The notes beneath the pieces are model-generated. The model searched no databases. It was not told the DNA's origin and saw only the letters and a list, made by a program, of their open reading frames with translations. Both the position numbers and the translations under genes were made by a program. From positions 1,364,001 to 1,428,000 of the forward strand of contig NZ_CP047954.1 in NCBI RefSeq assembly GCF_014279895.1: a stretch of DNA of 64,000 nt. The letters are read 5' to 3'. Shown one piece after another: positions 55,147 through 62,880 of the stretch. Source of the DNA: Synechococcus sp. M16.1 (GTDB taxonomy: Bacteria > Cyanobacteriota > Cyanobacteriia > PCC-6307 > Cyanobiaceae). Numbering within the stretch: position 1 is the first letter of the stretch; every line of letters starts with the position of its first letter.

Positions 55147-56766
55147 CTAACCGCGGCCGAAGCTGCGTCCCATGCCCTGGGCAATGCCCCGCCCCACCAG
55201 ACCGATAGCGCGCCCCAGCACCTGGGTGAGCAGGATCACGGCAAGGTCGCCGATGCGGCGCACCAGGGCCTGCACCTGGGGTGCGATGGCATCCCGGGCT
55301 TCCAGGAGCAAGGCCACCTGCCGCTGCCACCAACCCAGCTGATTGAGCTCCTTGTCGCGGGGCTCCGTCAGCAGCAGCGGTTCGATGCGACCGGAGCGCA
55401 ACTGAAACAGGGTGCGCTGGCTTTCGTAGAGCTGAATGGGGCGCTCCACCCAATCCGCCCAACGCAGCTGGGTGTTCAAGCGGTTCCTGAGCCGGTCGAG
55501 TTCCCGGGTGGCCAGGAGGGGGTCCCGCAGCAGGTAACGGCGCAGCTCCGGCCAGTCACCACAGGCATCGAGCAATTCGGCACCAATCAGTTCCGCCGTC
55601 CTCACCAGCCAATTGCTCACCAGGGTTTCCAGTTGCAGGAAGGCCCTGGGGTCATCGGCCGGCAGCAGCAGGCCGTTCACCAGCATCGGTTGATCGGCCA
55701 CCAGCGGCGCCAGCATTCCGGTTGGATCGGGCAGCTCGCCGTCGGCGCCGGTGAGATCAGCGCGGCTGAGCAGCGAAGCCACCACCGGCTGCAGCTCGCC
55801 GTCGCAGGGGATCTGGACGTAACTGCCGGCCAGGGCGGTGAGGGCCTGCTGGCGCAACTCGGGCTGCAACGAATCCCAGACCTGAGCGATCGCCGTGGCG
55901 TCCTGGCGGCTGCGCAGGCGCTGCAAGACCTGATCAAGCTGTTGCAACAGGGCCAGCAGCAACTCCCGGCGACGATCCGGGTGCAGGCCCTCAATTGCCA
56001 GCAAACGGCCGGTGGAATTGGTCAATCCAGCCTGAACCGATGCATCGATGCGGTCGCGGATGGCATCCCAAACAGCAACGGCATTGCGTTCGCGCAGGCT
56101 GATCGCCGTGGTGGTGGGTGATCCATCGCTGGAGACGGAGGGGCCCAGGGGTTCTGCATGCTCGAGGCCCATCTGCAGTGGCCCCCATAGCCAAAGCAGC
56201 AAGCCCTTGGCGAAGCGCAATTCACGGCGGCGCCCCTGCAGCAGCAGGAACAGCAACGGCTGCTCCGGGGGTGGATTGAGCAGGGCCTCCACCCGTTGCA
56301 GGTCCCGGCTCACCTGCTGCAGGCCACTCACCAGCAGCCACTGGCCCAGGCCCATGGTCTGCTGCTGGCTTGGCGTCTCCGGCGCAGCCTCCAGGCGAAT
56401 GTCCCGTCCGCCCTGCAACAGGGTTTCGATGGCGTTCTGCAGGCCCTGGGCATCGACGTTCTGCAGCAGGCCGGCCGCGGGCAGCTCCAGCAGCTGCTCC
56501 CGAGACAGGCGTAACTCGCTGGGCAGCAGCAGCAGCACCGGGGCGGGCTGCCAGCGCTCCTGCAGAGCGAACAGCTCCTGCTGAAGCGACGCCAATGAGG
56601 CCACGCTGTCGATCGACCAGATCACCAACGCCGGGGCACCCGTCAGGCGCTCAGGGCGAAGCACCACCTCCCAATCGTCCCGGGAGGAGGTGAGTTTCAG
56701 CGCCAGCGACTCCCCGAGCAAATCCGGAGCGAGTAGCAACATCCGCACCGGCGAAGGGGAGACCAA
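55147..56766 (-). CDS. DUF3685 family protein with receiver-like N-terminus
   Basis: 539 aa. The N-terminal 120 residues (MLLLAPDLLGESLALKL, WEVVLRPERLTGAPALVIWSID, PVLLLLPSEL) look like a CheY-type receiver fold without the full acidic pocket, hence a pseudo-receiver. The remainder is helical, with the family block WADWVERPIQLYESQRTLFQL and ELNQLGWWQRQVALLLEARDAI near the C-terminus and a hydrophobic tail (LAVILLTQVLGRAIGLVG). Matches DUF3685 of cyanobacteria and plastids, function unknown. The gene for the thioredoxin-like protein follows closely. Confidence 0.85.
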   Translation of the reverse strand: MVSPSPVRMLLLAPDLLGESLALKLTSSRDDWEVVLRPERLTGAPALVIWSIDSVASLASLQQELFALQERWQPAPVLLLLPSELRLSREQLLELPAAGLLQNVDAQGLQNAIETLLQGGRDIRLEAAPETPSQQQTMGLGQWLLVSGLQQVSRDLQRVEALLNPPPEQPLLFLLLQGRRRELRFAKGLLLWLWGPLQMGLEHAEPLGPSVSSDGSPTTTAISLRERNAVAVWDAIRDRIDASVQAGLTNSTGRLLAIEGLHPDRRRELLLALLQQLDQVLQRLRSRQDATAIAQVWDSLQPELRQQALTALAGSYVQIPCDGELQPVVASLLSRADLTGADGELPDPTGMLAPLVADQPMLVNGLLLPADDPRAFLQLETLVSNWLVRTAELIGAELLDACGDWPELRRYLLRDPLLATRELDRLRNRLNTQLRWADWVERPIQLYESQRTLFQLRSGRIEPLLLTEPRDKELNQLGWWQRQVALLLEARDAIAPQVQALVRRIGDLAVILLTQVLGRAIGLVGRGIAQGMGRSFGRG

Positions 56767-56810
56767 GGATTGAACCCGAAACAGTTGGGCTCAAGGTAAC
56801 GAGCTTCTGC

Positions 56811-57287
56811 TCAGTTCTCCAGGGTGCGCCGACCGTTCAATTGCAGGGTGTACGACTCAATGCGAAAGCCGGTGCGCTGTTCGATCTGACGCAACAGGTC
56901 GTCGGGAAGAACAACGTCGATGTCTTCGATCGAACCGCTGTCCATACAGGTGAGATGGCTGTGGGGATCACTGCGGTAGCCGTAGAGGCGACCACTGGCG
57001 CGGTCGAGACACTCGATCACCCCAGCCGACTGCAGGGCTTCGAGGTTCTGATACACCGAGGTGTGGCCGATGCTGCGGCCCCTCAAATTCAGCCGTTCGA
57101 AGATGTCGCGGGCGCTGAGGTGGCTCTTCTCGCTCCAGAGCAGGTCGAGCACCATGCGCCGCTGACGGCTGAGGCGCATCCCCAACCGCCGGCACTGCTC
57201 AAACACCTCCTGCAAGCTGCCCGCGGGGGACGGCGTGCTGCTCTTGCCAGCGGCTGCACTTACCACAGAAGGTGCCTGCTTCTTCAA
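56811..57287 (-). CDS. Fur-family transcriptional regulator
   Basis: 158 aa. The N-terminal winged helix is RRLGMRLSRQRRMVLDLLWSEKSHLSARDIFERL then GRSIGHTSVYQNLEALQSAGVIE; the metal site region is GYRSDPHSHLTCMDSGSIEDID. The C-terminal CxxC pair that holds structural zinc in most Fur, Zur and PerR proteins is absent: the protein ends at NGRRTLEN with no later Cys. It could be an iron or peroxide sensor or another paralogue. hisA ends 20 bp beyond it; about 44 bp separate its start from neighbouring coding sequence. Confidence 0.92.
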   Translation of the reverse strand: MKKQAPSVVSAAAGKSSTPSPAGSLQEVFEQCRRLGMRLSRQRRMVLDLLWSEKSHLSARDIFERLNLRGRSIGHTSVYQNLEALQSAGVIECLDRASGRLYGYRSDPHSHLTCMDSGSIEDIDVVLPDDLLRQIEQRTGFRIESYTLQLNGRRTLEN

Positions 57288-57307
57288 CCATAAGGCCCTA
57301 GGCCAGC

Positions 57308-58075
57308 TCAGGCGATGTCTGCCGCCACGGCGGTGACGTCTTGAAGCCTTGCCTCACCCAACGCGGCGATGGCCTCCGCCAGGTCGACACGGCCGTCGTA
57401 GAGGGCTCGGCCAACGATCACCCCCGTCACACCAAGGGGCTCCAGGGGCAGGAGCGAGAGGAGGTCGGCCATGCAGCCGATGCCACCGGAGGCGATCACC
57501 GGAACGGCGCTGCACTGCGCCATGGTTCGCAGGGCCTCAAGGTTGGGGCCGGCGAGGGTGCCATCGGTGGCGATGTCGGTGGTGATGATCGCCGCGATGC
57601 CGGCGGCACTGAACTGCTTGGCCAGATCGGTGGCCAGAACATCGCTCTGCTCGATCCAGCCCCGGGTGGCCACCCGGCCATCGTTGGCATCAATGCCCAC
57701 CACGATGCGGCCGGGATGGCGTTGGGCCAACTCCTGAACCAACTCCGGCTGTTCAATCGCCACCGTGCCGAGGATGACCCGATCCAGGCCACAGGCGATC
57801 AATTCTTCGGCGCGCTCGAGCGAGCGCACACCACCACCGAGCTGAACAGGGATGTCGAGGGCGGCGGTGATGGCCCGCACCGCTGCGTCATTGATCGGCT
57901 CACCCCGTTTGGCGCCATCGAGATCCACCAGGTGCAAACGGGTTGCCCCCTGGCTCTGCCAGCTGAGGGCCTGCGCCACAGGATCCTCACTGAATCGGGT
58001 CACCTGGTCGTAATCCCCCTGGTGAAGCCGAACACAGGCTCCATCGAGCAAATCAATGGCGGGAATGATCTCCAT
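57308..58075 (-). CDS. hisA: ProFAR isomerase HisA
   Basis: 255 aa TIM barrel. Fourth step of histidine synthesis. MEIIPAIDLLDGACVRLHQGDY with the first catalytic Asp, HLVDLDGAK, VQLGGGVRSLERAEELI, TDIATDGTLAGPNLEAL with the second Asp, and VIASGGIG for phosphate binding. ATG 58075 gives the standard N-terminus. Divergent from the CSP41-like gene. Confidence 0.97.
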   Translation of the reverse strand: MEIIPAIDLLDGACVRLHQGDYDQVTRFSEDPVAQALSWQSQGATRLHLVDLDGAKRGEPINDAAVRAITAALDIPVQLGGGVRSLERAEELIACGLDRVILGTVAIEQPELVQELAQRHPGRIVVGIDANDGRVATRGWIEQSDVLATDLAKQFSAAGIAAIITTDIATDGTLAGPNLEALRTMAQCSAVPVIASGGIGCMADLLSLLPLEPLGVTGVIVGRALYDGRVDLAEAIAALGEARLQDVTAVAADIA

Positions 58076-58146
58076 CGGGGTCGGACCAGAGACCCTCCAT
58101 CCTGCAGCGCCACGCTTCAATGGCTGCGCTTTTCGGGCCCAACTGC

Positions 58147-59067
58147 ATGAAGATCCTGGTGATGGGGGGAACCCGCTTCGTGGGCCGGCCCCTGGTGGCC
58201 CGCCTGCAGGCCCAGGGCCATGCACTCACCCTGTTCACCCGCGGCAAGAACCCCGTCCCCGCCGGCGTGGAACACCTGTGTGGCGATCGCAGCAGCGATG
58301 AAGGTCTCAGCGCGCTGCAGGGCCGCAGCTTCGATGTGATCGTCGACAGCTCCGGACGCAAGCAGGAGGACAGCAGCCGGGTGGTGGCCATCACCGGGGC
58401 CCCCAGCCATCGCTTTGTGTATGTGAGCTCAGCCGGGGTGTACGCCGATTCGGAGCAGTGGCCCCTGGATGAATCCAGCCCCACCGATCCGCAGAGCCGT
58501 CACGCCGGCAAGGCCGACACCGAGGCCTGGCTGCGCAAGGAAGGCATCCCCTTCACCAGCTTCCGGCCCACCTACATCTATGGACCGGGCAACTACAACC
58601 CGGTGGAACGCTGGTTCTTCGATCGCATCGTTCACAACCGCCCGATTCCGCTGCCCGGTGACGGCAGCACGATCACCCAACTGGGCCATGTGGAGGATCT
58701 GGCGGAAGCGATGGCCCGTTGCATCGAGGTGGATGCTGCCGCCAATCGCATCTACAACTGCTCCGGCAAGCAGGGCATCAGCTTCCGGGGCCTGATCCGC
58801 GCCGCCGCCGTGGCCTGCGGCCGCGATCCCGATGGCCTCGAACTGCGCAGCTTCAACCCCAGCGACCTGGACCCCAAGGCGCGTAAGGCCTTCCCGCTGC
58901 GGCTCAATCACTTCCTCACCGACATCACCCGGGTGGAACGCGAACTGGCCTGGCAACCCAGCTTCGACCTGGCGAAGGGCCTGGCCGACAGCTACAGCAA
59001 CGACTACGCCCTGAACCCAACCGCAGCGCCAGACTTCAGTTCTGACGAGGCGCTGATCGGGGCGTGA
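58147..59067 (+). CDS. NAD-binding epimerase-like protein (CSP41-like)
   Basis: 306 aa from ATG 58147. Extended short-chain dehydrogenase fold: KILVMGGTRFVGRPLVARL at the N-terminus and VYVSSAGVYADS with the Ser. The YxxxK catalytic pair is not intact (HAGKADTEAWLRKEGIPF), as in atypical SDRs such as CSP41, the chloroplast stem-loop RNA-binding protein. FRPTYIYGPGNYNPVERWFF and DPKARKAFPLR are further matches. An RNA role is inferred from that family. The end overlaps pgsA by 32 bp. Confidence 0.88.
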   Translation: MKILVMGGTRFVGRPLVARLQAQGHALTLFTRGKNPVPAGVEHLCGDRSSDEGLSALQGRSFDVIVDSSGRKQEDSSRVVAITGAPSHRFVYVSSAGVYADSEQWPLDESSPTDPQSRHAGKADTEAWLRKEGIPFTSFRPTYIYGPGNYNPVERWFFDRIVHNRPIPLPGDGSTITQLGHVEDLAEAMARCIEVDAAANRIYNCSGKQGISFRGLIRAAAVACGRDPDGLELRSFNPSDLDPKARKAFPLRLNHFLTDITRVERELAWQPSFDLAKGLADSYSNDYALNPTAAPDFSSDEALIGA

Positions 59068-59572
59068 TGTAGCCCAGAGCTGAGCTCAGAGCCAGGGCGA
59101 GGGAGGGCCAGAACAGCCACCAGCCCAGGCTCTGAAGCCCGGCAGCAGCGATCCAGCCGGAGGGCCAGAGCATCAGCAGCAGGCTGAGGAACTGAAGGAT
59201 TGTCTTGGCTTTGCCCGACAGCGAAGCCGGCCCACCATCACTGGCCTGAGACCGCCAACCCGAGATCAGCAATTCACGGGCCAGCAACAACCAAACCGCC
59301 CAGAGCGGCAGCACAGCCGACGACGCCAGCCAGAGCAACGGTGCCGCGATCAGCACCTTGTCGGTAAGGGGGTCGAGGCGAGCGCCCCAGCTGCTGCCAC
59401 CCCCGGCGCGCCGGGCCAGCCAGCCATCGGCTGCATCACTGAACCCGGCCAGCAGCAGCAACCACCAGGCCCAGCCCTGCCAGCCGAACTGCAGGGCAAG
59501 GATCAGCGGGAAACCGGCAACGGCTCGTGCCACGGTGAGCCCGTTGGCAATCGAACGCAAGGACAGAAACAA
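59036..59572 (-). CDS. pgsA: CDP-alcohol phosphatidyltransferase, PgsA-like
   Basis: 178 aa, four to six membrane segments. The full CDP-alcohol motif is present: DAADGWLARRAGGGSSWGARLD followed by PLTD, giving D-x2-DG-x2-AR-x8-G-x3-D-x3-D. With this length and N-terminus (SIANGLTVARAVAGFPLIL), phosphatidylglycerophosphate synthase is most likely; it supplies the phosphatidylglycerol essential for photosystems. Convergent overlap of 32 bp with the CSP41-like gene. Confidence 0.9.
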   Translation of the reverse strand: MFLSLRSIANGLTVARAVAGFPLILALQFGWQGWAWWLLLLAGFSDAADGWLARRAGGGSSWGARLDPLTDKVLIAAPLLWLASSAVLPLWAVWLLLARELLISGWRSQASDGGPASLSGKAKTILQFLSLLLMLWPSGWIAAAGLQSLGWWLFWPSLALALSSALGYITPRSAPRQN

Positions 59573-59597
59573 CGCTCAGAATGTGAGGAGCTGAACC

Positions 59598-60077
59598 TTG
59601 ATCATGGTCCTGCAGCTGACGGTGGCTGATGTGATGACCCAGCCGGTGCTGACGGTCACGCCCGACACCCCGTTGCAGCAGGCCGTGCAGATGATCAGCG
59701 ACCACCACGTGAGTGGTTTGCCGGTGGTGAATGCAGAGGGACGTCTGATCGGCGAGCTGACGGAGCAGGATCTGATGGTGCGGGAGAGCGGTGTTGATGC
59801 CGGCCCCTACGTGATGCTGTTGGACAGCGTGATCTACCTGCGCAATCCCTTGAACTGGGACAAGCAGGTGCACCAGGTGCTCGGCACCAAGGTGAGCGAT
59901 CTGATGCGCAAGGACTCCCATAGCTGCGATACGGCGTTAGCGCTGCCCAAGGCGGCATCCCAGCTGCATGAACGGGGCACGCAACGCCTGTTTGTTCTGG
60001 ACGGCAACCAATGCCCCGTCGGCGTGATCACCCGGGGCGACGTGGTGCGTGCCCTCGCCGCCCATCAAGCCGGCTGA
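59598..60077 (+). CDS. Two-CBS-domain protein
   Basis: About 159 aa. First CBS unit: TVADVMTQPVLTVTPDTPLQQAVQMISDHHVSGLPVVNAEGRLIGELTEQDL; second: KVSDLMRKDSHSCDTALALPKAASQLHERGTQRLFVLD with GVITRGDVVRALA. CBS pairs bind adenyl ligands and sense energy or redox state; no partner domain is attached. GAGGAG lies 7 bases before a TTG at 59598 and 13 before ATG 59604, so the start may be either. Confidence 0.9.
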   Translation: MIMVLQLTVADVMTQPVLTVTPDTPLQQAVQMISDHHVSGLPVVNAEGRLIGELTEQDLMVRESGVDAGPYVMLLDSVIYLRNPLNWDKQVHQVLGTKVSDLMRKDSHSCDTALALPKAASQLHERGTQRLFVLDGNQCPVGVITRGDVVRALAAHQAG

Positions 60078-60111
60078 TTCAACTCATCCTTCGTTCCCCC
60101 TTTCCAGGCCG

Positions 60112-60387
60112 ATGCTGCGCTCCTTACTCATGGCCTGTGTGCTGGTGGTTGTTCCCCTGTTTGGGCATGCCAACCCCACGGCTGAGACCGAGACCGAGGA
60201 AATGGATTTCCTGGACCTGGTGGATGGCGAGGGAAACGTGCTGATCCAGGCCCGAGGCGTTGATGCCGTTAACGCCGAAGCCCGGGCCCAAGGCCTGGCT
60301 TTTCCAGCTCTGGGGTACTGGTCTGTTGAGGAGCACTGCTTTGTGAAACCTGCTCCAGGCGACTGCAACGGTGTGTTCAGGCGCTAG
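60112..60387 (+). CDS. Small secreted protein, unknown
   Basis: 91 aa from ATG 60112. Signal peptide MLRSLLMACVLVVVPLFGHA (cleavage near residue 20), then an acidic segment (TETEEMDFLDLVDGEG) and two late Cys (EEHCFVKP, PGDCNG) likely forming a disulphide. No family recognised. It follows the CBS gene by 34 bp and overlaps a small minus-strand gene by 4 bp. Confidence 0.68.
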   Translation: MLRSLLMACVLVVVPLFGHANPTAETETEEMDFLDLVDGEGNVLIQARGVDAVNAEARAQGLAFPALGYWSVEEHCFVKPAPGDCNGVFRR

Positions 60388-60536
60388 GGGCGTTCCGCGG
60401 TTTGCGATGCCGGAGCAGGCGGCACGCGGTTGTCCACGCGCAACGGCGAAAACAACACGAGGTTGCCCGCCACCAAGCCGGCGGTGACAACAACAGCCGC
60501 GAGAACCTCTAAGCCTTCCGATGTTTTGGCTTGCAT
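60384..60536 (-). CDS. Candidate 50-residue single-span membrane protein
   Basis: From ATG 60536. One hydrophobic segment (LEVLAAVVVTAGLVAGNLVLF, about residues 9-29) is followed by a Pro/Arg tail (VDNRVPPAPASQ). The open frame extends to 60590 but the extra part is not hydrophobic. No family recognised. The end overlaps the secreted-protein gene stop by 4 bp. Confidence 0.5.
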   Translation of the reverse strand: MQAKTSEGLEVLAAVVVTAGLVAGNLVLFSPLRVDNRVPPAPASQTAERP

Positions 60537-60613
60537 GCTTCGAGCATGCGCCGCTGGGTTGCCCATGGCGAGGCCTTGTTTGGCTTTCAACGTGTGCGAA
60601 CAAACGGAGTCAG

Positions 60614-60883
60614 TTGATACGTCAACCGTCGAACCAGGAGAGTTACGACGGAGCAGTTGATGCGCCCAATCCTGTGTCGCTCATCTCACGATTTCACGAC
60701 GACACAAGTGATGTGCCTCCGATCAAGTTCGAGACCGGGCATCAGGGCAAGGAGGCAGAACGCCTGACTCGATTCATCTGGAATCAAGTGATTCAACTGC
60801 TGCTGGCTGGCAAGGAGTTAGAAGCCAACTCTCTGTTGGAAGAATTTGATGAACCACCGCTTTGGGACGACCCACTCGACTGA
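60614..60883 (+). CDS. Small soluble protein, unknown
   Basis: 90 aa from TTG 60614, which has CGGAGT just upstream; the frame is open to 60521 and a GTG at 60674 is also possible. The C-terminal 55 residues (PPIKFETGHQGKEAERLTRFIWNQVIQLLLAGKELEANSLLEEFDEPPLW) are amphipathic helix with an acidic end and look like a genuine conserved domain. No family recognised. Confidence 0.6.
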   Translation: MIRQPSNQESYDGAVDAPNPVSLISRFHDDTSDVPPIKFETGHQGKEAERLTRFIWNQVIQLLLAGKELEANSLLEEFDEPPLWDDPLD

Positions 60884-60889
60884 CAAGCC

Positions 60890-60982
60890 ATGGGAACGCC
60901 ACTCACGCAATGGCTTCAGCTGGTGGGCTGGGTGCTGCTCGCCACAACCCTGATTTGCCTGAGTGCAACCGGGGTTTTCTGA
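60890..60982 (+). CDS. Candidate 30-residue single-span membrane protein
   Basis: ATG 60890 to TGA 60982. The product is one hydrophobic helix with short polar ends (MGTPLTQWLQLVGWVLLATT then LICLSATGVF). It begins 6 bp after the stop of the gene above, so it may share its transcript. Size and character resemble small photosystem or cytochrome b6f subunits, but it matches none I know. Chance occurrence cannot be excluded. Confidence 0.42.
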   Translation: MGTPLTQWLQLVGWVLLATTLICLSATGVF

Positions 60983-61067
60983 GTTGAGCGGTTGAATCAA
61001 AACACCCTCAACAGCAATCAATCTGACCTGCAAAATCAGTGATCAAGAACATCAAAATCAATCCGGT

Positions 61068-61136
61068 ATGACTTGCTACATCGATCCCGAAGTCTTCCTT
61101 GAATGCATCAGCGAAGGCATCCAATTGGATTTTTGA
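61068..61136 (+). CDS. Candidate 22-residue micro-ORF
   Basis: ATG 61068 to TGA 61136 encodes a short acidic peptide (MTCYIDPEVFLECISEGIQL then DF) with two Cys. It lies between the 30-aa ORF and petF and could be a leader or a small regulatory peptide. There is no strong ribosome-binding site. Included only as a candidate. Confidence 0.22.
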   Translation: MTCYIDPEVFLECISEGIQLDF

Positions 61137-61161
61137 TTGATGCATGCATTGATTGAAACCA

Positions 61162-61452
61162 ATGGCTTCGTATCAAATCACGATCACCACATCGGAAGGC
61201 TCTTCCAGCTTTGCCTGTGCCGACGATCAGTACATCCTTGATGCTGCAGAGGAAGCGGGTGCTGATCTGCCCTATTCATGCCGAGCTGGTGCCTGCTCCA
61301 CCTGCGCAGGCAAGCTCTCAAGTGGCTCTCTGGATCAGTCGGATCAGAGCTTTTTGGACGACGAACAAATCGCCAAAGGATTTGCCCTGCTTTGCGTGGC
61401 TTACCCAACAAGTGATTGCCAGATCAAAGGAGAAGCCGAAGAAGACCTCTAA
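61162..61452 (+). CDS. petF: Plant-type [2Fe-2S] ferredoxin
   Basis: 96 aa, normal length. Accepts electrons from photosystem I and passes them to FNR, nitrite reductase and other enzymes. The cluster ligands are Cys40, Cys45, Cys48 (CRAGACSTC) and Cys78 (LLCVAYP). ATG 61162 gives the standard N-terminus [10 protein letters not shown]; an ATG three codons upstream is weaker. A 10-bp palindrome ATGCATGCAT lies at 61140-61149. Convergent with dcd, 4-bp overlap. Confidence 0.97.
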   Translation: MASYQITITTSEGSSSFACADDQYILDAAEEAGADLPYSCRAGACSTCAGKLSSGSLDQSDQSFLDDEQIAKGFALLCVAYPTSDCQIKGEAEEDL

Positions 61453-61973
61453 AAACTGCTCTGGCTCTGCCCAGCGAAGCGGCCGGCGTAGTGCTCTTCA
61501 CCATCCATGCGCTGAAAGATGAACTGACAGATCAGCGTGCCCGGCACCACCGCCAGCGGAGCTGGACCGAAGTTGCTCATTTCCAGCACCTGCTGACTGT
61601 CGATCCCCGGCCCCATGAACGGTGCACTGATGTGCACCATCAGCCCCAGGCGAGCAAAGCGGCTGCGACCCTCAAGCCAACCGCAAAGGCCAGGCCCGAG
61701 CCTGACCCGTTCGCGGGTGATCCCCAGCACGGTCTCCCCCGGCATGATCAGGATGTGGCCGCCCTCAGGGATCTCCAGCTTGTCGGTGCATTCGCGGTAG
61801 TCGGTGTGATCGCGAACCTCGATCACTTCATGCACCTTGCGGAACACCCGAAATGTGGAGCCGAGGGTGAGGTCCACCGATGCCGGCCCTACATGGTCGG
61901 CATTGAAGGGCGTGATCGCGATCAGGCCCTCGCCAACCGCTTGAAGAATGGCCTGACGTCCAAGCACCGCCAT
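61449..61973 (-). CDS. dcd: dCTP deaminase
   Basis: 174 aa. Deaminates dCTP to dUTP for thymidylate synthesis and belongs to the trimeric dUTPase fold. Blocks: [39 protein letters not shown], and the catalytic region [26 protein letters not shown], with Glu in FEMSN-like [18 protein letters not shown]. Length is on the short side but complete. A 50-aa ORF precedes it on the same strand by 36 bp. Confidence 0.94.
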   Translation of the reverse strand: MAVLGRQAILQAVGEGLIAITPFNADHVGPASVDLTLGSTFRVFRKVHEVIEVRDHTDYRECTDKLEIPEGGHILIMPGETVLGITRERVRLGPGLCGWLEGRSRFARLGLMVHISAPFMGPGIDSQQVLEMSNFGPAPLAVVPGTLICQFIFQRMDGEEHYAGRFAGQSQSSF

Positions 61974-62009
61974 GGGTCAATCCCTTGCTGGGCCATGAGT
62001 ATGGACGCC

Positions 62010-62162
62010 TCAGACACCTGGGTGCTCAAACAGAACCGTCGACAGGTCTGACTCGCTCAGCTCGGCAGCATCTTGCTTCTGAGGCTGCTCAAGCGGTGGA
62101 GCGTCAGGAAACCGGAAGGCTTTTTCGAGATCTGTCTTGATGACACCAAAGGGGTAGGTCAT
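62010..62162 (-). CDS. Candidate 50-residue protein, unknown
   Basis: From ATG 62162. Soluble, with a Pro-rich middle (FRFPDAPPLEQPQKQD) and acidic end. The frame stays open to 62276, but that part overlaps the opposite small gene's promoter. No ribosome-binding site or family evident. Might be co-transcribed with dcd. Confidence 0.4.
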   Translation of the reverse strand: MTYPFGVIKTDLEKAFRFPDAPPLEQPQKQDAAELSESDLSTVLFEHPGV

Positions 62163-62222
62163 AAAAAAAGAGGACCGCCCACAGCCCCCTCGGAACGACT
62201 TGACGACGCAGTCCTGCGCCTC

Positions 62223-62252
62223 CGTTACATTAGTCAACAAAGTTTTGTAACG
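62223..62252. promoter_or_regulatory. Perfect 7-bp inverted repeat upstream of a membrane micro-ORF
   Basis: CGTTACA (62223-62229) and TGTAACG (62246-62252) are exact inverted repeats separated by 16 bp, ending six bases before the GTG start at 62259. The left arm plus following bases (GTTACATTAGTCAACA) also partly resembles the RpaB/HLR1 high-light element. It may be an operator or an mRNA hairpin. Binding is not shown. Confidence 0.5.
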
Positions 62253-62258
62253 AGAGCC

Positions 62259-62360
62259 GTGGCCTTCACCACCCAAGACCTGCTCATCGCCTTCGGCAGC
62301 TTCGGCATGGCCCTCTTCGCCTTGAACCTCTACAAGCTGACCAAGCCGGCCAACGGCTGA
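62259..62360 (+). CDS. Candidate 33-residue single-span membrane protein
   Basis: From GTG 62259 with GAGAG three bases upstream. The product has one hydrophobic helix (DLLIAFGSFGMALFALNLY, about residues 7-25) and a basic C-terminus (KLTKPANG), in the manner of small thylakoid subunits such as PsbX or PetN, though it matches none I know. The perfect inverted repeat just upstream supports a regulated, real gene. Confidence 0.6.
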   Translation: MAFTTQDLLIAFGSFGMALFALNLYKLTKPANG

Positions 62361-62457
62361 TAAGGCAGTGAAAAACGCTGTCTTCCGACGGGGTGATTTT
62401 TTGTCGGGAGATGGATAGCGAAAACATCAGCACCCCGAGGCTGTCGACAATTCGATA

Positions 62458-62799
62458 TCAGAACTTCCTCGGGTAAGGGGGTGTTCCTGCCATCTCAACG
62501 TTGATCTCCCGGCAGATGTTCATCCATGCCCCCAATCCGAAGTTCACGCCATTGGGGCCATCGATGAATTCCTGGAATTCCTCTGCAGTGATTCCCTCGC
62601 GGACTTCCCAGATGCAAAAGGCAGGGCCCTCAGGGCCAATGGGACAAAACGAATGGTTGTAGAAGCCCGCCTCCAGGTTTTTGGCTACAGCCTCATCCCA
62701 GCCACCACCTGGCGCCATCGCCGCTTGTGCTGTCTCCCACCACTGCTGGGCTTTGCCAGCACGGAACTCATGATGAACGTGGAAAAATTTTGATGCCAT
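62458..62799 (-). CDS. Conserved-looking alpha/beta protein, unknown
   Basis: 113 aa. The layout, strand FFHVHHEF, helix KAQQWWETAQAAMAPGG, strand NHSFCPIGPEGPAFCIWEV, helix ITAEEFQEFIDG, fits a ferredoxin-like dimeric alpha-beta barrel of the DUF4242 or antibiotic-monooxygenase kind. HVHHEF might bind metal. Substrate unknown. A cupin gene lies 81 bp upstream on the same strand, so they may act together. Confidence 0.75.
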   Translation of the reverse strand: MASKFFHVHHEFRAGKAQQWWETAQAAMAPGGGWDEAVAKNLEAGFYNHSFCPIGPEGPAFCIWEVREGITAEEFQEFIDGPNGVNFGLGAWMNICREINVEMAGTPPYPRKF

Positions 62800-62880
62800 T
62801 ACGGATAAAGCGTGGGAGTGGATGGAAGAGCGGCCATCAAAGGATCCGCCGCCCTTCTGAATGCGAGCACCGCTCGTTAA

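Noticed and set aside
54235-56121. 628-codon open frame on the plus strand
   Set aside because: It is antisense to the CofE-like, thioredoxin-like and DUF3685 genes. Composition is Gln/His/Arg-rich without domains, as expected for an antisense frame in GC-rich DNA.
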